Source: an uncultured Lachnoclostridium sp.
GTDB lineage: Bacteria; Bacillota; Clostridia; Lachnospirales; Lachnospiraceae
Direction of reading: 5' to 3'
Assembly: GCA_946415315.1 (NCBI GenBank)
Contig: CAMKRZ010000003.1
Span: forward strand, 171,177 to 235,176
Length of the DNA stretch: 64,000 nt
Positions 48,410 through 57,304 of this stretch are shown one piece after another (within the stretch, counting starts at the first letter, position 1; each line of letters starts with the position of its first letter). The notes beneath the pieces were generated by a model, which did no database searches, was not told the DNA's origin, and saw nothing but the letters and a program-made list of their open reading frames with translations. A program made the translations under genes and the position numbers.

Positions 48410-49114
48410 CTATTCCCAGATGTGTACGCCTACGACGGAACACACCGTCAGAATTGTCCCCACCACGGAAAATGAAATCTCCGCGTCTCCATAACGCATT
48501 CCGTACCGTCGTGAAGGATCATCCTGGTACGCCGGTCTCGGGTCAGCGGAGAGCACTTTCTCAAGCGCAGCGAGCCACGCTTCATCATGTCCGCACGCTA
48601 TGACTGCCTCGCGAACCTCCGCCGGTATGACGACCGTAAGCCGATCCCCCGCATGCTCGTCCGCAAAGCCTCCTACCGCATCCGGGATACTGTCCGCGTA
48701 AGGCACATACGGTTTGATGTCATAGATGGGCGTTTCGTTCATCAGATCCGCGCCCTCGACGATCAGCACCGGTCCCTCACCGGTCTGTTCCACACATACC
48801 AGCCGCACGACCGACAATCCAAGCGGATTCGGCCGGTACGGTGAGCGCGTTGCCCACACGCCGACACGCGTGTTGCCGCCGAGCTTCGGCGGCCGAACCA
48901 TCGGCCGATAGCCGGCATCCCGCTCGATCCTGTCAAACTCCCAGATCAACCACAGGTGCGAGAACCCCTCAATGCCGCGCAGCGCGTCCGGGTTGCGATA
49001 TTCCTTCTCGAACACGATCCGGCTCATCACCTCGGGCGCGATCCCGCTCTGCCTCGGTATTCCGAATCGCTCGGTGTAGTTGTTGTAAATTGTCGCTATT
49101 TTCCGTAATTCCAT
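48410..49114 (-). CDS. trmO: tRNA m6t6A37 methyltransferase-like protein (TsaA/YaeB family)
   Basis: A 234-residue protein. It has the TrmO pattern IATIYNNYTERFGIPRQSG, LWLIWEFDR, RVGVWATRSPYRPNPLGLS and GADLMNETPIYDIKPYVPY. TrmO uses SAM to methylate t6A37 of threonyl tRNA. Length is normal for the two-part form. I use the ATG at 49114 (MELRKIAT); no good RBS is visible and a TTG 12 nt earlier is possible. It follows rlmB by 57 nt in the same direction. Confidence 0.93.
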   Translation of the reverse strand: MELRKIATIYNNYTERFGIPRQSGIAPEVMSRIVFEKEYRNPDALRGIEGFSHLWLIWEFDRIERDAGYRPMVRPPKLGGNTRVGVWATRSPYRPNPLGLSVVRLVCVEQTGEGPVLIVEGADLMNETPIYDIKPYVPYADSIPDAVGGFADEHAGDRLTVVIPAEVREAVIACGHDEAWLAALEKVLSADPRPAYQDDPSRRYGMRYGDAEISFSVVGTILTVCSVVGVHIWE

Positions 49115-49171
49115 AGTCAATCGCAAATCATCGAAAACGCACGGCAGTCGCGTGAGTTCTCAAACATTCTC

Positions 49172-49921
49172 TCAGCTCTTCACAGCGCTCCGCTGCCGCA
49201 CGATCTCATACGCCAGAATTCCTGCTGCCACCGATGCGTTAAGCGAGTCGACATCCCCCTTCATCGGGATCGACGCCGTGAAATCGCACGCCTCCTTCAC
49301 AAGACGGCTCACGCCGCTACCCTCGTTGCCGATGACAAGGCCGATCGGGCCGGTCATGTTTACGCGGTACATCACGTCGCCGTCCATGTCAGCGCACACG
49401 AACCAGATGCCGCGCTTCTTCAGGTCCTCCATCGTCCGCACGATGTTCGTCACCTTCGCAACCGGCGTGTAGTTGATCGCGCCCGCGCTGGTGCGCGCGA
49501 CAACGGCCGTAAGCCCCACGGCACGGCGCTTCGGAATGATGATGCCGTGCGCGCCCGCCTGGTTTGCAGTACGGATGATCGCGCCCAGATTATGCGGGTC
49601 CTCGATCCCGTCCAGGATCAGCAGGAAAGGCGCCTCCCCCTTCGCTTCCGCCGCCGCAAGAATATCCTCAACCTCCGCGTACTCGTACGCCGCTGCCTGC
49701 GCGATGACGCCCTGGTGCTTGCCGCTTTGGCTCATCTGGTCGAGGCGCTCCTTCTCAACGAAGTTGATGATCGTGTCACCCTTCTTGGCCTCTCGCAAAA
49801 TGGACTGGATCGGCCCGTCCTTGGCTCCGTTCTGCACAAACAGCTTATCGATCGTCTTGCCCGCGCGAAATGCCTCCAGCACCGCGTTGCGGCCTTCTAT
49901 CGTGTATTCCTCGTATCGCAT
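49172..49921 (-). CDS. rlmB: 23S rRNA 2'-O-methyltransferase (RlmB/TrmH family)
   Basis: A 249-residue SPOUT methyltransferase. The substrate-binding N-domain starts YTIEGRNAVLEAFRAGKTID; the knot holds LDGIEDPHNLGAIIRTANQAG, IGLVIGNEGSGVSRLV and VDSLNASVAAGILAYE. It is the usual partner of mrnC and cysS. The start at 49921 follows GGAGAGTTGAT; the longer reading upstream is mrnC in another frame. Confidence 0.95.
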   Translation of the reverse strand: MRYEEYTIEGRNAVLEAFRAGKTIDKLFVQNGAKDGPIQSILREAKKGDTIINFVEKERLDQMSQSGKHQGVIAQAAAYEYAEVEDILAAAEAKGEAPFLLILDGIEDPHNLGAIIRTANQAGAHGIIIPKRRAVGLTAVVARTSAGAINYTPVAKVTNIVRTMEDLKKRGIWFVCADMDGDVMYRVNMTGPIGLVIGNEGSGVSRLVKEACDFTASIPMKGDVDSLNASVAAGILAYEIVRQRSAVKS

Positions 49922-49922
49922 A

Positions 49923-50438
49923 TCAACTCTCCTTCTGCTCCGCCTTATCCAGCTCACGGATCCCCTCCGTGACCAGCGAAAGCATCCTGTCGTTCTGTCC
50001 CGAGAGGTACCAGTACCCGCACAGCGCCTCAAAGCCGGTCGCGTGCCGGTAATCCGATACGGAGGCGTGCTTCGCGACCGAGTGTGATTTGGCGTTGCGA
50101 CCGCGTCTGACAACCGACTGCTCCTGCTCCGTGAGCCGATCCGAGATCAGCTCCAGTATCGCTCTCTGCGCCTCGGCATTGACATACCGGCAGGTGTGTT
50201 TATGCATCGTGTTGACGGTGCGTTCCGCGGTCCCGACAACGATCGTGCGCACAACCAGCTCATAGACACAGTCGCCGATATACGCGAGCGTGAGCGGAGA
50301 AAGCGAAAGCGGCGCGGTCACCGCCTTCGACGAGGCCGCACCGGCATTTTCCGCTGTATCCGTTGTACCGCAATCGGCGATTCCCGCTTTCGCAAGAATC
50401 GCCGACGCAACATTTAACTCTGTGAAATCAATTCCCAT
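49923..50438 (-). CDS. mrnC: Mini-ribonuclease III
   Basis: A 171-residue RNase III-type nuclease without dsRNA-binding domain; it matures 23S rRNA in Bacillota. It has LAYIGDCVYELVVRT with the catalytic Asp, and ATGFEALCGYWYL with the second acidic site. An extra 20-residue Ala/Thr-rich linker follows the first 20 residues. The start overlaps the cysS end by 25 bp and the stop is 2 nt before rlmB. Confidence 0.95.
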   Translation of the reverse strand: MGIDFTELNVASAILAKAGIADCGTTDTAENAGAASSKAVTAPLSLSPLTLAYIGDCVYELVVRTIVVGTAERTVNTMHKHTCRYVNAEAQRAILELISDRLTEQEQSVVRRGRNAKSHSVAKHASVSDYRHATGFEALCGYWYLSGQNDRMLSLVTEGIRELDKAEQKES

Positions 50439-51847
50439 ACTACTCCCTCGCGGGTATCCTTTATCTGCACGCCGCGCGCTGCAAGTTCCGCGCGGATCGC
50501 ATCTGCCGTCGCAAAATCCTTCGCCTTCTTCGCCTCGGCGCGCTTTGCGATCATCTCCTCGACCCAGGCCGTGAGCTCACCGTCCGCTCCGCTGCCCTCC
50601 GCCTCCGGAAGCGGCTTCGTCAGATCAAGACTGAGCACCTCATCAAAGCTCTTCGCAAGAGCAACCTTCGTCGCGTCCGGGATGTCTGCCTTCAGGACAT
50701 CATACAGGACCGTGATCGCGGAAGCGGTGTTGAGATCGTTGCACAGCGCATCCTCGAACTGTCTGCGGAACTGTGCAAACGCCTCGCTGTCGACCTCGCC
50801 GGCCGCGTTTGCCGCCATGCCTGAGATCCTGCGGCGAAGCTTCTCGTAAGCGCTCTTCACCTGGTCCATGACCTCGTAGGAGAACTCGAGAGGCTTGCGG
50901 TAGTGCGACTGCAGGCAGAACATACGGTATACAAGCGGATCGTATCCGTTCTCCTCGACCACGGAGACGGTGAGCGTCGCGCCCTTGCTCTTGCTCATCT
51001 TGCCGTTGCGGTCATTGAGGTGGTTCACATGGAACCAGTAGTTGCACCATTTGTGTCCCAGGTACGACTCCGACTGCGCGATCTCGTTCGTATGGTGAGG
51101 GAAAATGTTGTCCACACCGCCGCAGTGGATGTCCATATACTCGCCGAGATGCTTCATGCTGATGCACGAGCACTCGATGTGCCAGCCGGGATAACCGACG
51201 CCCCACGGACTGTCCCACTTGAGCGCCTGATCCTCAAACTTCGACTTCGTGAACCAGAGCACGAAATCGTTCTTGTTTCTCTTGTTCGGGTCGACATCGA
51301 CATCATCGCGAACACCCTCCAGCAGCGAATCCTCGCTGTGGTTCGTGAGTACGTAGTACTCCTTGAGCTTCGACGTGTCGAAGTAGACATTTTCCCCTGC
51401 CTGATATGCGTAGCCCTTCTCGAGAAGCACCTCGATCATATGGATGAACTCGGGGATGCAGCCGGTCGCAGGCTCCACCACGTCGGGCGTCTTGATGTTG
51501 AGTTTGCGGCAGTCTTCGAAAAATGCGTCCGTATAAAATTTCGCGATCTCCATGACGGTCTTGTGCTCGCGCTGAGCCCCCTTGACCATCTTGTCCTCGC
51601 CGTTGTCTCCGTCATCGGAAAGGTGTCCCACGTCGGTGATGTTCATCACGCGCTTGACATCATACCCGAGGTAGCGAAGCGTCTTCTCCAGCACATCCTC
51701 CTGGATATAACTCCGCAGGTTTCCGATGTGCGCAAAATGATACACTGTCGGTCCGCAGGTGTACATCGCGACCTTGCCCGGTACGTTCGGGACAAAGCGC
51801 TCGATGCTGCGCGTCAGCGTATTGTACATTTGTAATCTGTCTTCCAT
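50414..51847 (-). CDS. cysS: Cysteinyl-tRNA synthetase
   Basis: A 477-residue class I synthetase. HIGH motif is HIGN (FAHIGNLRSY), with zinc-binding Cys in MYTCGPTVY, CxSxxH-type WHIECS, HHTNEIAQSE, and the KMSKS signature GKMSKSKG. The start at 51847 follows AAGGAGATCATT. It is followed by mrnC and rlmB, the order found in Bacillus. Confidence 0.98.
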   Translation of the reverse strand: MEDRLQMYNTLTRSIERFVPNVPGKVAMYTCGPTVYHFAHIGNLRSYIQEDVLEKTLRYLGYDVKRVMNITDVGHLSDDGDNGEDKMVKGAQREHKTVMEIAKFYTDAFFEDCRKLNIKTPDVVEPATGCIPEFIHMIEVLLEKGYAYQAGENVYFDTSKLKEYYVLTNHSEDSLLEGVRDDVDVDPNKRNKNDFVLWFTKSKFEDQALKWDSPWGVGYPGWHIECSCISMKHLGEYMDIHCGGVDNIFPHHTNEIAQSESYLGHKWCNYWFHVNHLNDRNGKMSKSKGATLTVSVVEENGYDPLVYRMFCLQSHYRKPLEFSYEVMDQVKSAYEKLRRRISGMAANAAGEVDSEAFAQFRRQFEDALCNDLNTASAITVLYDVLKADIPDATKVALAKSFDEVLSLDLTKPLPEAEGSGADGELTAWVEEMIAKRAEAKKAKDFATADAIRAELAARGVQIKDTREGVVWELISQS

Positions 51848-51857
51848 AATGATCTCC

Positions 51858-52685
51858 TTAAAGTCCGAGCATCCGGATGTACTCCGGGAGTGCCAGTTCG
51901 AATTTGACGCCGTACCAGTGCTTCGGATCGCCAACCGTCTTCTCGATGCACAGAAGCGTATAGTCCGCCGCGATCCGCGCTGCCTCCTGCTCGTTCATGC
52001 CCTGCATGAGCGCGCCGACGAACGCCGATGCGTATACATCGCCCGTGCCGTGACAGCCGGTCGAGAGCTTCTTGTGCTCGTAGTACGTTGATACGCCGTT
52101 CTTGTTGACGACCACGCCCGTGCGTCCTTCCCGGTACGAAACACCCGTGAGGACGATCGTCCGGGCGCCGAGCTCGCACATCTTCGCAAGCAGCGCGTCG
52201 ATGTACGCGCGGTCGTACGTCTCCTTATATTCAAAACCGGTCATCATACATGCTTCGGTGATATTCGGCAGCGTAATGTCCGCCTCAAAGCAGAGTTTTG
52301 CCATCTCTGCGGCGTACGCCTCATCAAAACCAACGTAAAGTTTGCCGTTGTCCGCCATCGCCGGATCCACGATCTTCAGACCCTTGCAGTGGGCGTTGAA
52401 GATTTCTCTCACATAGTCGATCTGTTTGATGCTTCCGAGGTACCCGGTGTAGATCGCATCGAAGGAGATCTTGTCCTTCTTCCACTGTGCGCTGATCGCC
52501 GGCATATCGTCCGACAGATCGCGGAATGTGAACCCCGAGAAGCCCGCCGTATGATTCGAGAGAACCGCCGACGGCAAAATACAGGTTTCCGTTCCCGATG
52601 CCGATAGGATCGGCAGCGCAACGGTGAGGGAACATTGTCCGACACACGAAATATCCTGAATTGTCAACACTCTCTTGTAAGCCAT
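51858..52685 (-). CDS. pdxK: Pyridoxal/pyridoxamine kinase
   Basis: A 275-residue ribokinase-superfamily enzyme that phosphorylates B6 vitamers. It begins AYKRVLTIQDISCVGQCSLT, has LPNITEACMMTGFEY, VLTGVSY, and the anion-hole GCHGTGDVYASAFVG with catalytic Asp. The ATG at 52685 follows GGAGGTAAACAAC. The gap to cysS is 10 nt, so it leads the cysS-mrnC-rlmB-trmO run. Confidence 0.93.
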   Translation of the reverse strand: MAYKRVLTIQDISCVGQCSLTVALPILSASGTETCILPSAVLSNHTAGFSGFTFRDLSDDMPAISAQWKKDKISFDAIYTGYLGSIKQIDYVREIFNAHCKGLKIVDPAMADNGKLYVGFDEAYAAEMAKLCFEADITLPNITEACMMTGFEYKETYDRAYIDALLAKMCELGARTIVLTGVSYREGRTGVVVNKNGVSTYYEHKKLSTGCHGTGDVYASAFVGALMQGMNEQEAARIAADYTLLCIEKTVGDPKHWYGVKFELALPEYIRMLGL

Positions 52686-52818
52686 GTTGTTTACCTCCGT
52701 TACCTGTATTTTCGTCAAAGAATACCGCATTTCACCTACTTAGTCAATATGTAATTACGAAATGAGCTCCCGACCACGATGCGATCCTTTCCTCATTTTT
52801 CGGAAAATGCGTCAACTG

Positions 52819-55092
52819 TTATCTTCGGTTCCCGCGGTTATCGTTCCGGTTTCCTCCGCGGTTGTCGCCGCGGTTTCCGGAGCGATTGTCCCGGTCTCTC
52901 CGCTCTGCGCCGTTTGCCTTCGCCGCTGCCTGTCTGGCCGCTGCCTCCTCCGAGAGCATGGAAAGCTGGATGCGGCCGCGCTTCTCATCGACACTGAGAA
53001 CGCGAACCTCCACGATATCGCCGATCTTCACGACATCGAGCGGATGCTTCACATAGCTGTCCGACATCTCGCTGATGTGCACAAGACCGTCCTGGTGAAC
53101 ACCGATGTCGACGAACGCGCCGAAGTCGATGACGTTTCTGACCGTTCCCTTCAGCATCATGCCGGGCTTGAGGTCCTTAAGCTCCAGCACATCGCTTCGT
53201 AAAATGGGCTTCGGCATATCCTCTCTGGGGTCTCTCGAAGGCTTTTCAAGTTCTCCGATGATATCCGTGAGCGTGATCTCACCGACGCCGAGTTCACTCG
53301 CCAGTTTCGCGGTGTCCTTCACGCGGGAGCGCATGCCCTTCGCACCGCCTGCGGCGATGTCGGCTGCGGTGTAGCCGAGCTTCTCGAGAAGCTTGTACGC
53401 CGCCTCATAGCTCTCCGGATGGACGCCCGTGTTGTCGAGCGCCTCCTTGCCGTCACGGATGCGCAGAAAGCCCGCGCACTGCTCGTACGCCTTCGGTCCG
53501 AGCTTCGCGACTTTCAGAAGCTCCTTGCGGCTTCGGAAGCTGCCGTTCTCCTCGCGGTAGGTGACAATATTTTTCGCCAATGTCTTGTTGATGCCGGAGA
53601 CATACTCCAGAAGCGACACGCTCGCGGTGTTCACGTCGACGCCGACGCGGTTCACACAATCCTCGACAACGCCCGTGAGGCTCTCCGCCAGCTTCTTCTG
53701 GTTCATGTCGTGCTGATACTGCCCGACGCCGATCGCCTGTGGCTCGATCTTCACGAGTTCCGCGAGCGGATCCTGCAGACGTCTTGCGATGGACGCCGCG
53801 CTTCTCGCCCCGACATCCAGTTTCGGGAACTCCTCGGTCGCCAGCTTGCTCGCCGAGTACACGCTCGCGCCCGCCTCATTGACGATCGCGTACGCAACCT
53901 TCTGCGGAATCTCCGAGAGAAGTTCGACGATGACCTTCTCCGACTCGCGGGAAGCCGTGCCGTTTCCGAGCGAGATCAGCTCCACGCCGAAATGATTGAT
54001 GATCTTCTTGAGTAACGACTTCGCCTCAGCGATCTTATTCTGGGGCTCCGTCGGATAAATGACAACCGTGTACAGCACCTTGCCCGTCGCGTCCACGACC
54101 GCAAGTTTGCAGCCCGTGCGGAACGCCGGGTCCCAGCCGAGGACAACCTTGCCGGTGATCGGCGGCTGCATCAGAAGCTGTGTGAGATTCTTGTCGAATA
54201 CCTTGATGGCTCCGTCCTCTGCATTTTCCGTAAGCTCGTTGCGGATCTCGCGCTCGATGGACGGCGCGATCAGTCTGCGGTACGCATCCGCCACGGCGAG
54301 CTTAAGGTAAGGCGTCGTGTTCGGATTGTCGCGCACGATGACCTGTTTCTCGAGGTAGCGGAGAATGTCCTCTTCCGGCGCCTCGATGCGCACCGTAAGC
54401 ACTTTCTCGTTCTCGCCGCGGTTGACAGCCAGCACGCGGTAGCCGCTCATTTTCTCGATCGGCGAGGAAAATGCCTTGTACATATCGTACACGGAAGGCT
54501 CCTCGCTCTTTGTCTTCGCCTCGGAGTACAGCATGCCCTTCTTGAAGGTGATGCCTCGGATGTAGTTGCGGTAATCGGCGGAGTCGCTGACCGACTCGGC
54601 TACGATGTCCATCGCGCCCTGCAGCGCCTGCTGCACATCGGTCACACCCTTCTCCTCGGAGAGATACGCTTCCGCTTCAACCTCCATCGGCTTGTCGGTG
54701 TACTGCATCGTCATGATCGCGGCAAGCCCGTCAAGGCCCTTCTCCTTCGCGTCCGTCGCGCGCGTGCGGCGCTTCGGGCGATACGGCCGGTACAGATCCT
54801 CCACGGCCACCATCGTCATCGCGTCCTCGATGGCCTTGCGCAACTCGTCCGTGAGTTTGCCCTGCTCCTCGATCGTCGCAAGTACCTGCTTTTTCTTGTC
54901 CTCAAGATTGCGAAGGTACATGAGTCTCTCGTTCAGGTCACGGAGTTGCTCGTCGTTGAGCTGTCCGGTCGCCTCCTTGCGGTACCGCGCGATGAACGGG
55001 ATCGTGTTGCCCTCATCGATCAGCGCGATCGCTGCCTCCACCTGCGTCACCTTGATGTTCAGTTCCTTCGCAATGGTCTGTGAAATGATCAT
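52819..55092 (-). CDS. tex: Tex family S1 RNA-binding transcription accessory protein
   Basis: A 757-residue Tex protein. It starts IISQTIAKELNIKVTQVEAA and FIARYRKEATGQLND, has a YqgF-like RNase H fold (VVLGWDPAFRTGCKLAVVD), helix-hairpin-helix elements (NKTLAKNIVTYREENGSF) and an S1 domain near residues 635-705 (GTVRNVIDFGAFVDIGVHQDG). The last ~30 residues are a low-complexity tail of Arg, Gly, Asn and Asp, not part of the core family. Start at 55092; the upstream extension of the frame has no support. It probably acts on stalled RNA polymerase or RNA. Confidence 0.95.
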   Translation of the reverse strand: MIISQTIAKELNIKVTQVEAAIALIDEGNTIPFIARYRKEATGQLNDEQLRDLNERLMYLRNLEDKKKQVLATIEEQGKLTDELRKAIEDAMTMVAVEDLYRPYRPKRRTRATDAKEKGLDGLAAIMTMQYTDKPMEVEAEAYLSEEKGVTDVQQALQGAMDIVAESVSDSADYRNYIRGITFKKGMLYSEAKTKSEEPSVYDMYKAFSSPIEKMSGYRVLAVNRGENEKVLTVRIEAPEEDILRYLEKQVIVRDNPNTTPYLKLAVADAYRRLIAPSIEREIRNELTENAEDGAIKVFDKNLTQLLMQPPITGKVVLGWDPAFRTGCKLAVVDATGKVLYTVVIYPTEPQNKIAEAKSLLKKIINHFGVELISLGNGTASRESEKVIVELLSEIPQKVAYAIVNEAGASVYSASKLATEEFPKLDVGARSAASIARRLQDPLAELVKIEPQAIGVGQYQHDMNQKKLAESLTGVVEDCVNRVGVDVNTASVSLLEYVSGINKTLAKNIVTYREENGSFRSRKELLKVAKLGPKAYEQCAGFLRIRDGKEALDNTGVHPESYEAAYKLLEKLGYTAADIAAGGAKGMRSRVKDTAKLASELGVGEITLTDIIGELEKPSRDPREDMPKPILRSDVLELKDLKPGMMLKGTVRNVIDFGAFVDIGVHQDGLVHISEMSDSYVKHPLDVVKIGDIVEVRVLSVDEKRGRIQLSMLSEEAAARQAAAKANGAERRDRDNRSGNRGDNRGGNRNDNRGNRR

Positions 55093-55197
55093 ACCCGTAA
55101 TTTCTCTCCCGTGATAAACGTAATTATTTTCTTCATCCTGTCCTGCCGTCCGCACGCCGGAAAGTCCTGATCAGCTTTCTAAACACCGGATCCTTGT

Positions 55198-55740
55198 TTA
55201 CTGTCCGCACCCGGGACATCCCGTGCAACTGCTGCACCCGCCGCCGTACGCGACCTCCGTGTAGGACACCATCGGCTCCAGAAGGCACACTGCCTGCGCC
55301 GCGATTCCCTCGCCCGCGCCCGTAAACCCGAGCCCTTCCTCGGTCGTCGCCTTCACGCTCACCTGCGAGATGTCGAGTCCGAGGTCATCCGCGATGTTGC
55401 CGCGCATATCGTTGATGTAGTCCCGCAGTTTCGGCCGCTGCGCGATCACCGTCGCGTCAATGTTCGAGATCACGAAACACTGCTCCGCGACAAGCTGCCC
55501 GACCTTCCGAAGAAGCACGCGGGAATCCGCCCCCTCATACACCGGATCATTGTCCGGAAAATGAAGCCCGATGTCCCCCAAAGCAGCCGCTCCCAGCAGT
55601 GCATCCATGATGGCGTGCAGCAGAACATCCGCATCCGAATGCCCCGCAAGCCCTCTCTCGAACGGCACAGTCACGCCGCCCAGGATCAGCGGTCTTCCCT
55701 CCGTCAAACGGTGTACGTCATACCCGGTTCCGATTCGCAT
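55198..55740 (-). CDS. ispF: 2-C-methyl-D-erythritol 2,4-cyclodiphosphate synthase with Cys-rich tail
   Basis: A 180-residue MEP-pathway enzyme. [16 protein letters not shown] has the zinc-binding Asp and His, [20 protein letters not shown] and LHFPDNDP follow, and [18 protein letters not shown] closes the core. After the usual end a 16-residue tail [15 protein letters not shown] adds four Cys spaced CX2CX2CX2C (C169, C172, C175, C178), which is not part of IspF and could bind a metal or cluster. ATG at 55740 after GGGAGAGAAAACC. Confidence 0.93.
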   Translation of the reverse strand: MRIGTGYDVHRLTEGRPLILGGVTVPFERGLAGHSDADVLLHAIMDALLGAAALGDIGLHFPDNDPVYEGADSRVLLRKVGQLVAEQCFVISNIDATVIAQRPKLRDYINDMRGNIADDLGLDISQVSVKATTEEGLGFTGAGEGIAAQAVCLLEPMVSYTEVAYGGGCSSCTGCPGCGQ

Positions 55741-55882
55741 GGTTTTCTCTCCCATCCGTCTTTACCCTGTCGCACGCAGGCACCGAAACAGCCTCTCTCA
55801 TGAGTATTGCCCGCGCGCCGTAAAGCCTTTACGATAATACCACGAAACCCCTGCAATTGCAAACATTTCCGCCGCGTCACAG

Positions 55883-55911
55883 TTGATTTTCCGCACGGAA
55901 AATGCTATCGT
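55883..55911 (+). promoter_or_regulatory. Possible promoter of the barnase gene
   Basis: TTGATT (55883-55888), 17 bp, TATCGT (55906-55911). The spacer contains both ATTTTCC and GGAAAAT as an inverted repeat with a 4-nt loop (55886-55903). Confidence 0.5.
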
Positions 55912-55943
55912 GTAAAGGTAATCCCCCACACAACGAAAGGAAT

Positions 55944-55966
55944 GTCTGTCACGCGTAACGACAGAC
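55944..55966. repeat. Inverted repeat in the barnase start region
   Basis: GTCTGTC and GACAGAC, 9-nt loop, ending 7 nt before the barnase ATG; a hairpin here would cover the place of a ribosome binding site. Confidence 0.65.
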
Positions 55967-55973
55967 GGCACAC

Positions 55974-56723
55974 ATGGAATACATCATCAACATTTTGAAG
56001 AATTATAAAAAACATCCGATCCTGGCAACGATCATCGTTCTCGCGATCGCCGGGCTGCTGATCTACGGCCTGATCACCGCCGGCAAGAACGATTCCGGGA
56101 ACTCCGGTGAATCCGGATCGACGCTCACCGTTGTGCCTGTGCAGACGGGAACCGTGACCCCGACCGCTGCCCCCGCGACACCGACCGGATCGGTTGCAAC
56201 GCCCACCGCTGCCGAGCCCACGAAAGCCGCCGTGACAACGCCGACGACCAAGCCGGCAACGTCCACTCCCACTCCGAAACCGGCAACGCCGACGCCCACG
56301 GAGAAGCCTGCGACACCGACACCGAAGCCGGCAACGCCTTCACCGACACCGAAACCCGCAACCCCGACACCGACTCCGAAGCCGGCCATCGACGAGGACG
56401 GCTGGTATTACGACAAGGATAATGTCGCGCTGTACATCCACACCTACGGTCACCTTCCGGGCAACTACATCACGAAGAAGGAAGCCGAGGCTCTCGGCTG
56501 GAGCGGCGGCAGCGTCGACAAATACGCCAGGGGCAAGGCCATCGGCGGCGACAACTTTGGCAACTACGAAGGCCTTCTGCCAAAGAAGAGCGGCCGCAAA
56601 TACTACGAGTGCGACATCGATACGAAGGGCAAGAGCCGCGGTGCCAAGCGCATCATTTTCTCCAACGACGGACTGATCTTCTACACTGATGACCACTATG
56701 AATCGTTCACACAGCTGTACTGA
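55974..56723 (+). CDS. Membrane-anchored barnase-family ribonuclease with Pro/Thr-rich wall linker
   Basis: A 249-residue protein: short cytoplasmic start, one membrane helix (about 17-37), a Thr/Pro/Lys-rich linker (about 55-137, repeats of ATPTPTPKP type), and a C-terminal ribonuclease (about 140-249). The nuclease matches barnase over its length: YGHLPGNYITKKEAEALGW, KAIGGDNFGNYEGLLP, and catalytic Glu (YYECDI), Arg (AKRIIF) and His (DDHYESF) are all present. The layout places the nuclease outside the membrane, as for a toxin that is shed or delivered. No clear RBS precedes the ATG; a hairpin does. The barstar gene follows 88 nt later. Confidence 0.88.
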   Translation: MEYIINILKNYKKHPILATIIVLAIAGLLIYGLITAGKNDSGNSGESGSTLTVVPVQTGTVTPTAAPATPTGSVATPTAAEPTKAAVTTPTTKPATSTPTPKPATPTPTEKPATPTPKPATPSPTPKPATPTPTPKPAIDEDGWYYDKDNVALYIHTYGHLPGNYITKKEAEALGWSGGSVDKYARGKAIGGDNFGNYEGLLPKKSGRKYYECDIDTKGKSRGAKRIIFSNDGLIFYTDDHYESFTQLY

Positions 56724-56811
56724 CGTGAATGACCGGCAAACGACATTTCGCGAGGTCTCCGATGTGTCCCGAAAGATACCCCGGAAACCGCATTTTCCGA
56801 AGGAGGAGCCC

Positions 56812-57090
56812 ATGAAAACCATCCTGCTTGACGGGCTTTACATGAACACGAAAGAGGCGACGCACATCTACCTGGCGGAGCGCCTGCATGCGCCGGAATA
56901 CTATGGACGCAACCTTGATGCGCTGTACGATATCCTCACCGACCCGTGTGAGCCGACGCTTCTGATCCTCTGTCGCAAGGAGCGCATGCTGCAGTCGCTC
57001 GGCGATTATGGGGAAACACTCCTCACGGTCTTCCGCGATGCCGCGGAGGCCAACGATAATCTCACGTTTGAAGAGGCCGTATCCGAATAG
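56812..57090 (+). CDS. Barstar-family ribonuclease inhibitor
   Basis: A 92-residue intracellular inhibitor. Its core HAPEYYGRNLDALYDILTDP matches the barstar helix that plugs the barnase active site, with the conserved Tyr, Asn, Leu and Asp. Length fits barstar (89-90). Its ATG follows a strong AGGAGGAGCCC. Together with the preceding gene it forms a toxin and immunity pair. A terminator lies downstream. Confidence 0.92.
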   Translation: MKTILLDGLYMNTKEATHIYLAERLHAPEYYGRNLDALYDILTDPCEPTLLILCRKERMLQSLGDYGETLLTVFRDAAEANDNLTFEEAVSE

Positions 57091-57247
57091 CCGCATCACA
57101 TGATTCATGTACACTAAGGCAGACACTGCCGACAACGCAACGAGCCGGCCTCATCGGGCCGCGGCCCCGTAACCCGCGGACGATCATACTCCTGCATCAA
57201 TTCATTCCGAGGCGGAAACAAGAAACCGCCACGGACTTTGTCTTCAC

Positions 57248-57285
57248 AAAAAACTCCGCTGTCACAGCAGACAACGGAGTTTTTG
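57248..57285. terminator. Bidirectional terminator after barstar
   Basis: AAAAAACTCCG pairs with CGGAGTTTTTG; 16-nt loop. It can serve barstar and the leftward gene ending at 57305. Confidence 0.88.
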
Positions 57286-57304
57286 TTGCATCATGAATCA
57301 GCAT

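Noticed and set aside
56063..56389. Gly/Val-rich repeat ORF on the minus strand
   Set aside because: It is the antisense reading of the Thr/Pro/Lys linker of the barnase gene.
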